This document shows, piece by piece, positions 53,467 through 61,931 of a stretch of DNA of 64,000 bases. This DNA is from CAWAND01 sp963783335. Its GTDB lineage: Bacteria; Chloroflexota; Anaerolineae; Anaerolineales; E44-bin32. The stretch's first letter is position 1. Each line of letters begins with the position of its first letter. The notes beneath the pieces are model-generated. The model ran no database searches, was not told where the DNA came from, and worked only from the letters and a program-made list of their open reading frames with translations. The stretch spans positions 1 through 64,000 of the forward strand of contig CAWAND010000008.1 in the NCBI GenBank assembly GCA_963783335.1, written 5' to 3'. A program made the translations under genes and the position numbers.

Positions 53467-55115
53467 TCGCCTTGCTTCCAATCCGCCTTGTCGGGGTACT
53501 TTTCATCCCACAGCGGGCGGCGGCTTCGGACGCTGGGAATCTCGGCAAAGTTGTATGGGGCCGGCGGCGAAGCGGCTTTCCATTCGAGCGTGAAAGCATC
53601 CCACGGATCGGCTTCGTTGGTCGGCGGGCTGGCCATGGTCCGGAAGAAGTTGATCAGGAAGAACAGAATCCCCAGGGCGATCAGATAGGCCCCAACCGTC
53701 TCGATCAGATTCCAGATGCCCCACCCCAGGCCGTCGGCGTAGGTGTAGATGCGCCGCGGCATGCCCAGCAGTCCCAGCATATGCATGGGGAAGAAGGTCA
53801 GGTTCATTCCGACGAACATCAGCCAGAACTGCCATTTGCCCAATGTTTCGCTCAGTCGCCTTCCGCTCATCTTGGGGAACCAGTAGAACATGGCCGAAAA
53901 GAGCCCAAAGATGGCGCCGCCGAACAGCACGTAGTGGATGTGAGACACAACGTAGTAGGTGTCGGTGATCTGCCAGTCCACCGGCAGAACGGCCATGTGC
54001 ACCCCATCCAGCCCCCCGATGGTGAACAGGGCCACGAACCCGATGGCGAACAACAGGGGGGTTTTGAAATTCAGTTTGCCGCCCCACATCGTCGCCAGCC
54101 AGGAGAAGATCTTGACCCCTGTCGGGACTCCGATGATGAAGCTGTTGGCGGAGAAGAAGAGCAATGCACCGATGGCCATCCCGGTGGCAAACATATGATG
54201 CGCCCAGACCGTGAAGCCAAGGATGCCGATAGCGATGCCGGAGTAGACGACGGTCATGAAGCCGAACAACGGCTTGCGCGAGAAGACCGGGATGACTTCC
54301 GAGATCAAGCCCATTGCAGGCAGGATCATGATGTAGACCTCGGGGTGGCCGAAGAACCAGAACAGGTGCTGCCACAGCAGGGCGCTGCCTCCGGCAGACA
54401 CGTTGTAAAAGTGCGTGCCCGCCAGCCGATCAAGCAGAAGCAGCAGCGTGGCGGTGGTCAATGAAGGCAAGGCGAAGATGGCAATCACCGACGTGACGAA
54501 GGTCATCCACACAAACATCGGCATCCGGGTGAACGACATCCCCGGGGCGCGCATTTGGATGGTGGTGACGACAAAGTTGATGGACCCAATGGTGGTGGCC
54601 GTGCCCAAGATCAGGATCGACAAGCCCCAATAGTCCATCCCGTGGTTGATCGAATACAGCTTCTCGGTCAAGGGAGCGTAGCTAAACCAACCGGCGTCGG
54701 GCGCGCCGCCAAAGATGAAGCTGCTGAACAGGAACAGGCCACCAAACAAGTACAGCCAATAGCTCAAGGCGTTCAGCTTGGGAAAGGCCATATCCCGAGC
54801 CCCGATCATTAGGGGCACAAAGTAATTGCCGAAGCCAGCGCCCAAGGGCATGATCGCCAGGAAGATCATGGTCGTGCCGTGCATGGTGAAGATTTCGTTG
54901 TAGGCAGCGTTGCTGAGCACGGTCGCGTTGGGCTGGGCCAATTGCGTACGCATCAGCAACGCCAGGATACCGCCGGCCACGAAGAATGCGGTGGCGGTGA
55001 TGAGGTACATGATCCCGATGCGTTTGTGATCGACAGTCATGACCCAGCTCAGCAGCCCTTGGCCAGAGCCAGCTGCAGCCTGCGGTGCGGAAAGAGCTTC
55101 TGCTTGAGTTGTCAT
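53463..55115 (-). CDS. ctaD: cytochrome c oxidase subunit I, A1 type
   Basis: This catalytic subunit has 550 residues and 12 or more membrane segments. It shows FTMHGTTMIF (heme ligand), WQHLFWFFGHPEVYIMILPAMGLISEVIPVFSRKPLFG with the D-channel Glu and the His-Tyr pair, VWAHHMFATGM with the CuB histidines, SFIIGVPTGVKIFSWLATMWGG with the K-channel residues, and YYVVSHIHYVLFGG with heme a and a3 ligands. Proton pumping is therefore expected. It lies 11 bp downstream of coxB. Confidence 0.97.
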   Translation of the reverse strand: MTTQAEALSAPQAAAGSGQGLLSWVMTVDHKRIGIMYLITATAFFVAGGILALLMRTQLAQPNATVLSNAAYNEIFTMHGTTMIFLAIMPLGAGFGNYFVPLMIGARDMAFPKLNALSYWLYLFGGLFLFSSFIFGGAPDAGWFSYAPLTEKLYSINHGMDYWGLSILILGTATTIGSINFVVTTIQMRAPGMSFTRMPMFVWMTFVTSVIAIFALPSLTTATLLLLLDRLAGTHFYNVSAGGSALLWQHLFWFFGHPEVYIMILPAMGLISEVIPVFSRKPLFGFMTVVYSGIAIGILGFTVWAHHMFATGMAIGALLFFSANSFIIGVPTGVKIFSWLATMWGGKLNFKTPLLFAIGFVALFTIGGLDGVHMAVLPVDWQITDTYYVVSHIHYVLFGGAIFGLFSAMFYWFPKMSGRRLSETLGKWQFWLMFVGMNLTFFPMHMLGLLGMPRRIYTYADGLGWGIWNLIETVGAYLIALGILFFLINFFRTMASPPTNEADPWDAFTLEWKAASPPAPYNFAEIPSVRSRRPLWDEKYPDKADWKQGE

Positions 55116-55126
55116 CGCATCCCTGC

Positions 55127-56166
55127 CTATTTCAGCTTCGTCAGGTAGGCCATCAGATTGTCAATGTCCTCTGATGACAGGTTGACGATCATGTCATTTC
55201 CGGGTTTCATCGCCTGAGCGTCCTGCAGCCAGCGACGCAGATTGGCCTCGTTAAGTCGTAGGTGGCTCCGGCGAAAACGCTGCGCGACATCAGGTGGGTC
55301 AGATTGGGGCCGATGCTCCGCTTGCCCTCATATTCGCCAAGCGTATGGCAGTTGGAGCAGATCTGGTTGACGATATAGTCCTGCCCAGCCTGTTCCTGAG
55401 GCGTCTGCGGCTGGTAGAGAGGCTGCTGCTGACCCTGCACCCAGGCCTTAAAGTCGGCCTCCGATTCGGCCACCGCCCTGATCCTCATGTTGGCATGGTT
55501 GACGCCGCAAAACTCAACACATTGGCCGTGGTAGGTGCCGGCCGTGTCCGCCGTGAGCCAAAGGTAGTTGGTGTGTCCGGGGATGGCGTCCGTCTTGCCC
55601 GCCAGCTGCGGCACCCAGAAGCTGTGAATCACGTCGACCGAGTCCAGATCGATCTTCACGTTGGCCCCGACCGGAATGTGCAGCTCATTGGCCGTTGTGA
55701 AACCGTAATCCGTGTACTCAAACTCCCACCACCACTGGTGGCCGATCACGTGGATGTGCAAATCACTGTCGGCCGGCTTGGGTGCTTCCACGGCGTTGGC
55801 CGTGCGCACGGTAAGGGCGAAGAGGGTCAACACCAGCAGCACCGGAATCGCCGTCCAGACCACTTCCAGGCGCATGTTGCCATAGACCTGGTGGGGCTCT
55901 TCAGTATCCCCGGCCCGCCGGCGGAAGCGGATGAGGGCATACACCAGCAGTGCTTCAACAATAATGAAGACGCCCAGCGCCAAGTAGAAGATCACCATAT
56001 ACAATCCGGCCTCGTGGTCTGAAATCGACGAGGCCGGATTCAAGAACGTCGGGGAACCTGCGCAGCCGGACAGGCCGGCCGCCACCAGGAATCCTGCGGT
56101 GAGGTGCCACGCCTTTCGGATACGCCCTATCGGCGGGACGCGTGAGGCAGTTGGACGATCGCCCAT
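55127..56166 (-). CDS. ctaC: cytochrome c oxidase subunit II with fused cytochrome c domain (caa3), one-base deletion
   Basis: The lipoprotein signal ends GLSGC. Two membrane segments follow. The CuA domain has the His in VIHSFWVPQLAGKTDAIPGHTNYLWL and the ligands of GQCVEFCGVNHANM. The fused cytochrome c has CSNCH. At 55251-55252 one A is missing. Corrected, TYDLNEANLRRWLQDAQAMKPGNDM follows with the heme Met and the protein ends LMAYLTKLK, 346 residues. The start at 56166 has GGAAGG upstream. It is the first gene of the cox operon. Confidence 0.93.
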
Positions 56167-56282
56167 CGACTTCACCTTCCTGCGCTTGTCTGTTCGCACG
56201 CTGAATTCAAAACCAATTCGCCCGGCAGGGCGCTTTGAGTATCGACCCTTCGACGGGGCGGCGTCCTTACAGCAGACTGTGG

Positions 56283-56304
56283 ACGACCTTAGAACGACCT
56301 AAGT
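56283..56304 (-). promoter_or_regulatory. tandem 11-bp direct repeats upstream of the cox operon
   Basis: ACGACCTTAGA is followed without gap by ACGACCTAAGT, 117 bp before the ctaC start. The repeats share the GACCTnAG core with the blocks before the USP-like and cupredoxin genes, and the 11-bp period suits an OmpR-family dimer. Confidence 0.65.
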
Positions 56305-56334
56305 TCCGGCCGCGGTCGGATCGGTAGATCTAAT

Positions 56335-56352
56335 TTGTGATGGATTTCACAA
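56335..56352. promoter_or_regulatory. near-perfect Rex-type operator upstream of the cox operon (site F)
   Basis: TTGTGAT-GGAT-TTCACAA differs from the consensus at one arm base. It lies 169 bp before ctaC and 22 bp after the upstream gene. Rex control of terminal oxidases is known in other phyla. Confidence 0.65.
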
Positions 56353-56374
56353 AGGGGAAGGGGTCAGAAGTCGA

Positions 56375-57700
56375 TCAGGGGACGATGGCGGGGTTGATCT
56401 CCTGCCAGGTTCGCCCGCCATCGACAGTCTTCACCAAAGCAACCTGGCCCTGGTCCCGGGCCACGGCCCAGCCGGTTTGCACGTCCACAAAACTGAACTG
56501 GCCGTCCCAATTGACTGTCTTCAGGCGCTTCCAAGTCCGGCCGCCATCCCGAGTGAGGGCTATGGTGCGCGAGAGCCCCAGGGCCGTCTGCTGATCAAAG
56601 AACCGCAGATCGCCGCCCGGGTAGCGGGTGGCTTGCCAGGTCGATCCAGAGTTTGAAGTCGTATAGAGGAAGGGATGGACATCGGTCGCCGACGGGCCGG
56701 TCACGCAGCGGACGGCGAGGGCGCCTTGTTCTGGAGAGAAGAGCCAGGGAGAGCTGACCGCGCAGGCAGCCGCGCCCGAGTTAAACAGATGCGGTTCCGT
56801 TGACGGAACCGGAAGCTGGACCGAGCTCCACTGGCTGCCTCCGTCAAAGGTGACATCCACAAACGCCCCATCCATCACACCGCCGCAGTCCCGCGTGATC
56901 CAGCCGTGATCCGCGTCAGCAAACGCCATCCCGGTCTTTGGGCAGACCTGGATCTGGTCGCCACCGGCCTCGACCACCTCGTCCCACGTGCGTCCCCCAT
57001 CGACCGTGCGGTACAGGCTCATGTAGTCGTGCATCATCCCCGCGCCAGCGTGCACCATCACCCAGCCGTGCTGAGGATCGATGAAAGTCAGGTTGGAGGG
57101 ACTGAAGAACTCAAACAGCGCCCCAATGGCCAGCGGGGCGCTCGGAGTCCAAGTGGCTCCCCCGTCTTGGGTTGACCAGACGTTGGCCTGGGGGATGATG
57201 TGAAACTGACGGTAGGCGTAGATCACCCAACCGGTATCGGAATCCAGAAACGCCCCGATGGCGGTCTTCTCCTGGCCGTCTTCCGGCTGTGGCTCGGGCG
57301 GCGTGACATCCTGCCAGGTCTGCCCACCATCTCCTGTACGCAGGATGTGGTCGGCCGATTCCGGTGTGGCCCCGCCGATCCCCCAACCGTGATCGACATC
57401 TATCATCCAGATGTGATCGAGGGACACGGCTTGCCCCGGCAGAAGCGGCGCGATCGGTGTGGCCTGCGGCGTGGGCGTCGGCGGCTGCGCCGTGGACGGG
57501 AGGGATGGAGCCGGCGAGGCGGTCGCGCTTGGCTCGGGCGAGACGGTGAAAGTCGCTGACGGGGCGAGGGGCACGCGGGTCGGCGAAGGTACCCGCCCGG
57601 CGCACGATGCCAGGGTCAGGCACACGGCCCCGGACCCCGCCAGCAGGCGAAGCGTGGGGCCCAAGTGTCGGACGTGCTTGGCGCGCCCTGAATCAATCAT
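56375..57700 (-). CDS. Ycf48/BNR-repeat beta-propeller lipoprotein
   Basis: This 441-residue lipoprotein has a signal ending LTLASC, then a Pro/Ser/Thr-rich linker (about 40-90). A propeller follows with repeated S/T-x-D-G-G-x-T-W boxes: LRTGDGGQTWQDV, WSTQDGGATWTPS, YRTVDGGRTWDEV, LTRDGGRTWKRL and VKTVDGGRTWQEI, each with an x-x-GW strand. This is the Ycf48/sortilin-like pattern. It precedes the cox operon in the same direction, but the Rex-like site and 11-bp repeats between them suggest a separate promoter. Function unknown. Confidence 0.85.
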   Translation of the reverse strand: MIDSGRAKHVRHLGPTLRLLAGSGAVCLTLASCAGRVPSPTRVPLAPSATFTVSPEPSATASPAPSLPSTAQPPTPTPQATPIAPLLPGQAVSLDHIWMIDVDHGWGIGGATPESADHILRTGDGGQTWQDVTPPEPQPEDGQEKTAIGAFLDSDTGWVIYAYRQFHIIPQANVWSTQDGGATWTPSAPLAIGALFEFFSPSNLTFIDPQHGWVMVHAGAGMMHDYMSLYRTVDGGRTWDEVVEAGGDQIQVCPKTGMAFADADHGWITRDCGGVMDGAFVDVTFDGGSQWSSVQLPVPSTEPHLFNSGAAACAVSSPWLFSPEQGALAVRCVTGPSATDVHPFLYTTSNSGSTWQATRYPGGDLRFFDQQTALGLSRTIALTRDGGRTWKRLKTVNWDGQFSFVDVQTGWAVARDQGQVALVKTVDGGRTWQEINPAIVP

Positions 57701-57752
57701 GGGGTCATCTTACCCCACTCCCGAACGGGCGCCCCGCTTCAAGTTGAGGTCG

Positions 57753-58271
57753 CTAGAAGAAGAGCTCCTGGGCGGCCGCCATGGCCAGCACGGTGAAGGC
57801 CAACAATCCAGCGTTCCACACGCCGGCATTGCGCAGCCGCTCGCGGAGGGAAGCCATCTCAGCCGCCTGTTCCGGCGACGGCGGGCCACCGGCCACCTGC
57901 ACTTCGGCCCCTACGGCCTGGAGCCGGGCAACGGACCGGCCCGCGACGCCCAATCCAACAACCATGGCGACGATCGCCGATAGGCCACCCAGCGTGAGAG
58001 CCAAGCCCTGGCCCGAGGTGATCCACGCCAACCGAAGATGCCCTGAGGCGGTCCAATACAGAAGCAGACCGGCCAAGATGGTCAGGCCGCCGGCCACGCC
58101 CATCACCTTTGCATAGCCACGGGCGGCAATATTCTGCATCACCTTGCCTCCCTCAGGGCCTGAAGCCCGGATGCTGGGTTCGATATGGGTCGCCATGAGA
58201 AAAGTCGCACCCGCCCAAAAAACTCCTGACAAGATGTGGATCCAGCGCAAGATCAGAAGGTACACATTCAT
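57753..58271 (-). CDS. four-helix membrane protein, CopD/DUF2269-like
   Basis: This 172-residue protein has an N-terminal MNVYLLILRWIHILSGVFWAGATFLM, a conserved His helix like CopD. Later segments include VMGVAGGLTILAGLLLYW, LTLGGLSAIVAMVVGLGVAG and a last helix ending AQELFF. The start at 58271 avoids the unlikely long upstream reading. A copper or heme role fits the cox context but is not shown. Confidence 0.72.
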   Translation of the reverse strand: MNVYLLILRWIHILSGVFWAGATFLMATHIEPSIRASGPEGGKVMQNIAARGYAKVMGVAGGLTILAGLLLYWTASGHLRLAWITSGQGLALTLGGLSAIVAMVVGLGVAGRSVARLQAVGAEVQVAGGPPSPEQAAEMASLRERLRNAGVWNAGLLAFTVLAMAAAQELFF

Positions 58272-58509
58272 GAGATACGCCCCTCCCAAGGGCTCAACAC
58301 GAGTCAACAAGCGCAGTATCGTAGCCCTGCAGGCCAGCAGAAGCAAGTCCTGGGCGCAATCGGTGGCCTCGTCAGAGCATCTGATGCCTTTCGGGGCACA
58401 GCCAAGCAATGGGCGTTCGGTTGGCATTCCCGGGCTTCCAGAGGACAATGAAATGCTCGGATTCGCCGCTTCTCGATGGGTCTGCTACAGGCGAAGAACA
58501 GGAGGCACG

Positions 58510-59550
58510 ATGGACCTAGCCGCTGCCAAACGATGGACTCCCGCGCCAGATGCCAACCACATCACCTGCATCGAGGCCCACACCGAAGGGGAGCCTTTCC
58601 GAGTTGTCGTGGATGGCTTTCCCACCCTCGAGGGCGACACCATTCTGGAGAAGCGCCGGTTCGCTAAGACGCACTACGATCATTTGCGGACGGCGTTGAT
58701 GTGGGAGCCGAGGGGACATGCCGACATGTACGGCTGCCTCATCACGGAACCGGTCACCCCCGAGGCCGATTTCGGCATTCTGTTCATGCACAACGAGGGC
58801 TTCAGCACGATGTGCGGTCATGGGATCATCGGCATCGCCACCGTGGCGCTCGAAACCGGGATGATCGACGCCGCCCCACCCGAGACGACGCTGCGAATTG
58901 ACACGCCAGCCGGGCTGGTGACGGCCGTGGCCGAGATCGAAGGCCGACGGGTCCGCCGCGTGCGCTTCACCAACGTGCCTTCATTTGTGGCCGCTTCTGG
59001 TGAAGAGATCGATGTCCCTGCATTGGGGCGCATCCGCTACGACCTGGCCTTCGGCGGCGCCTACTACGCCTTTGTGGACGTGGCCCAGGTCGGGCAGCGC
59101 TGCCAACCCGAGGCGGCCAATGAGCTGATCCAGGCCGGCATGGCCATCAAACGAGCCATCATGCAAACGCGTCCCATCCAACATCCCGGAGCCGGTGACC
59201 TCGGCTTTCTTTACGGCACGATCTTCATTGACAGGCCCAGCTCTCCCGAGCTTCACAGCCGGAATGTGTGCATCTTCGCAGAAGGGGAAGTGGACCGCTG
59301 CCCAACGGGCACCGGGGTCAGCGCCCGCCTGGCTATTCACCACGCGCGTGGCGAGCTCGAGGTCGGGCAGCTGATCGAGATTGAGAGCATTCTCGGGACG
59401 CGCTTCGGCGGAAGAGTCCTCGAGATCACACATGTAGGCGAGATTCCAGCGGTTGTTCCGGAAGTGAGCGGGACGGCGCATATCACGGGTCGGAGCACGT
59501 TCCTCATCTCCGATGATGACCCGCTGAGGGATGGGTTTATCCTGCGATAG
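58510..59550 (+). CDS. trans-3-hydroxy-L-proline dehydratase-like (proline racemase family)
   Basis: This enzyme of 346 residues is preceded by GGAGG. Proline-racemase family signatures are CIEAHTEGEPFRVVVDG, MHNEGFSTMCGHGIIGI with the first catalytic Cys, and FAEGEVDRCPTGTGVSARLAI. In racemases the second site is a Cys in SPCGTG; here it is Thr in CPTGTG, as in trans-3-hydroxyproline dehydratases. The neighbouring Cys in DRCP, where Ser is usual, is unusual. Dehydration of trans-3-hydroxyproline is therefore more likely than racemisation. Confidence 0.85.
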   Translation: MDLAAAKRWTPAPDANHITCIEAHTEGEPFRVVVDGFPTLEGDTILEKRRFAKTHYDHLRTALMWEPRGHADMYGCLITEPVTPEADFGILFMHNEGFSTMCGHGIIGIATVALETGMIDAAPPETTLRIDTPAGLVTAVAEIEGRRVRRVRFTNVPSFVAASGEEIDVPALGRIRYDLAFGGAYYAFVDVAQVGQRCQPEAANELIQAGMAIKRAIMQTRPIQHPGAGDLGFLYGTIFIDRPSSPELHSRNVCIFAEGEVDRCPTGTGVSARLAIHHARGELEVGQLIEIESILGTRFGGRVLEITHVGEIPAVVPEVSGTAHITGRSTFLISDDDPLRDGFILR

Positions 59551-59583
59551 GTTGACCCGCTGGCGCCGTCTGCTCGAAGGTGG

Positions 59584-60102
59584 TCAAGCCAGGGAGTCCA
59601 GCCAGGCAGCCGCCCTTGCGGCCAGATGAATGTAGGCTCGCGCCTGGCCAGGACTCAGACTGCCGCTCTTAAGCCTTCCACCAGCGGCTGCTCTGGAGAG
59701 CTCCGCCAGACCCTGCACCAGGTTCTCTAGTTCCGGTGGCAGCGCCACCGGCGGTCCGGCACCGGCGCGCTCTTTCAGGCGGCCCTCCAGCGCCGTCCAG
59801 GCGAGCAAAACGCCAGCCAGCGGCTGGGCCGAAGCCGCCTCGGTCGCCAGGCCAGCCGAACCCTGGCCAAGGGCTTGCGCAGCCTCAACTTCTGCCTTGG
59901 CGGCCTCTGGCACCTCAGAAGGCAGCGTTCCACGCAGCTTCTCCAGCTCACGCCCAAAATCAATCTCCAAATCACGGAATCTCAGTTGCGTGATGGTGAC
60001 CAGGAGGCGCGACAAGGGCCGGCGAAAAACAACAGCCAGGGCCACCAATGCCACCGGCCAGACCAGGACGCGGGCCAGCTCGATCCATTGTTGTGCGGAC
60101 AT
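59584..60102 (-). CDS. membrane-anchored helical protein, unknown
   Basis: This 172-residue protein has one N-terminal membrane segment (ARVLVWPVALVALAVVF). A charged helix, FRDLEIDFGRELEKL, an Ala/Glu-rich linker and a helical C-terminal domain follow (VLLAWTALEGRLKERAG...YIHLAARAAAWLD). I do not recognise a named family; the C-terminal part resembles DUF4145-like helical domains. Confidence 0.65.
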   Translation of the reverse strand: MSAQQWIELARVLVWPVALVALAVVFRRPLSRLLVTITQLRFRDLEIDFGRELEKLRGTLPSEVPEAAKAEVEAAQALGQGSAGLATEAASAQPLAGVLLAWTALEGRLKERAGAGPPVALPPELENLVQGLAELSRAAAGGRLKSGSLSPGQARAYIHLAARAAAWLDSLA

Positions 60103-60181
60103 GGAACACCCCCTCTTTTTCTGCTTCGGCTCCCCTTATGTTGAGCCAAGACCGGTCAGATCAATCGCCCCGGCGGGCAAA

Positions 60182-60546
60182 TCACGAAAGTCTGCGGCTG
60201 GCTGCCGGCCGAGAGGCCAGCCAGCTCCCGACCTCGAAATACTTGTTCAGGTGCCAACGGCGGCGATCGAACGCATGGCGTCGACAAAGATCCAGCTGGT
60301 CACCGGATCGCGGAAATGGGGCGGGAGGATCTGTACCTCTCCGAACCTGCGGAAGCCGCCAGACTTGAGTTCGGACACCTCGGGTTTCGACACGTCTGGA
60401 AAGGGGGGCCTCGACCCGCTCCCATCCTCTGCCACGCGAGACGTGGAGCCCAGGAGAAAGCGCAGTGATTTCCAGGCACGCCGGTCCCCGTCCACAACCC
60501 AGTACACCATGATGGATGGGACGATCACCGCAAACAATAGGAGCAT
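60182..60546 (-). CDS. small membrane-anchored protein, unknown, probable one-base deletion
   Basis: It begins with a membrane segment (MLLLFAVIVPSIMVYWVV) and a soluble part. In the given frame it ends at 60247 after VTSWIFVDAMRSIAAVGT. Adding one T near VDAMR gives FDRRRWHLNKYFEVGSWLA and a stop at 60182, 121 residues, which looks much more like protein. The corrected ending is an inference without a family to check it. Function unknown. Confidence 0.5.
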
Positions 60547-60633
60547 CCCACCAGCCTCGTTTGATCGCTTGTCAGTCCAGCTCGAACACGTTCCAAGCTG
60601 CGGATTGGGTGCCGTCTGTCCCCGTGAGGGGCG

Positions 60634-61875
60634 TTAGGCTTCTTGCGTCTCGGGTTCGGCCTTCCCGGCTTCCTCTAGCACAGTCAACCCCCCGCCGGCC
60701 TCCTTAGCCGCCCTCAGCGCCCGATTTGCCCGCTGGAAGAGACCGAGTGCGCTCTCATCTATCTTATCCACTACGGCCACGCCGGCGCTGAAATCGATTG
60801 GTTTCGAAGGATCGTATTCGCGAAGGCTCAAGGATTGAATGTGATCTCGCAGACGGTCGATGAAGATTGTAGCGGCCTGACCCTGGGTGGCTGGCGCAAG
60901 GATGACGAACTCGTCGCCACCGTACCTGAAGATGATGTCAGCCTTCCGCAGCCGCGTGGTCAGGGCTGCGCTGAACAAACGGAGCAGGCTGTCGCCCTGT
61001 GTGTAACCCATCGTGTCATTGACTGCTTTGAAGCCGTCGAGGTCGATGAGGATCAGCGAAAATGGGAAGCCATAGCGCTGAAAGGCGCTGGTCAGCTGTG
61101 CAAGGATCACGTCGAGCCAGCGGCGATTGTACAATCCCGTCAGCGGATCTCGGATGGAGGCCTCCGCCAGACCGGCATTGAGGACGAAGGCGTTCCGTGC
61201 CTGGCTTTCCATCATAAAGGCCAGGCCAATGCCCACCACGCTGGCCGCCAGCAGCAAACCGAACATGTAGGCCAATTGGACAGGGGGCAGAGGACGGAGC
61301 AGGAGCGATTCCACCATGAACCCAATGATCACGATCGCTGAGGTGGCCGTCGTCTCAAGTACACGCAGACGCAGAAAAGCAAACGCCGACGGCAGGAGCA
61401 CAAGCAGAGCCTCAAAATGCTGCGGCATGGCGGCACGCGTGGAGAGGTGAATCAATACCACCAAGGCCAGCGAGCTCACAATGAGCCCACCACTCACCAC
61501 GTAGCCAAGATAGGGCTCAGCCCTCTCCCAGTAGCTGGCAAGCAGCACAAGCAGGAGGATCGGCACCGCGAGGAAGAAGCGTACGGCCCAAAGCGCCCGC
61601 CAGGCGTCGGGGCTGTTGACAAGGTCGATGAGGGCGAATATGGCGAACGTGGCGATGCCAATCACCACCCCAATACGTCGAAATCTCAGCGTGGAGCGAC
61701 CGTATCCCTCGAGGAATCTCTTTTCGACGTCGTCGTCATAGAACTGCAGACTTTGGCGCCGCATCCGATAGCGCGGATCTTCGAGTGGTCCCTCATGGCG
61801 GTCCGTCCACTCGACTGGCGACATGCCATCAGAGTCTCGCTCGTGGAATTCCTCTGGCTCGGGCTGATCGTTCAT
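60634..61875 (-). CDS. membrane diguanylate cyclase (GGDEF)
   Basis: This is a 413-residue protein. After a soluble N-terminus, about six membrane segments span residues 75-240. The GGDEF domain starts near ASIRDPLTGLYNRRWLDV. Catalysis-linked residues are in LILIDLDGFKAVNDTMGYTQGD and RYGGDEFVIL, and the inhibitory I-site RKAD stands just before, so feedback by c-di-GMP is likely. The start at 61875 is the natural one. An apparent fusion with the upstream peptidase comes from an indel there. Confidence 0.9.
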   Translation of the reverse strand: MNDQPEPEEFHERDSDGMSPVEWTDRHEGPLEDPRYRMRRQSLQFYDDDVEKRFLEGYGRSTLRFRRIGVVIGIATFAIFALIDLVNSPDAWRALWAVRFFLAVPILLLVLLASYWERAEPYLGYVVSGGLIVSSLALVVLIHLSTRAAMPQHFEALLVLLPSAFAFLRLRVLETTATSAIVIIGFMVESLLLRPLPPVQLAYMFGLLLAASVVGIGLAFMMESQARNAFVLNAGLAEASIRDPLTGLYNRRWLDVILAQLTSAFQRYGFPFSLILIDLDGFKAVNDTMGYTQGDSLLRLFSAALTTRLRKADIIFRYGGDEFVILAPATQGQAATIFIDRLRDHIQSLSLREYDPSKPIDFSAGVAVVDKIDESALGLFQRANRALRAAKEAGGGLTVLEEAGKAEPETQEA

Positions 61876-61931
61876 CACCGGATCCTCTGCTTGCCTATCG
61901 TTCGCCCGATCGTCGCTCGCTTGACAGGGCT

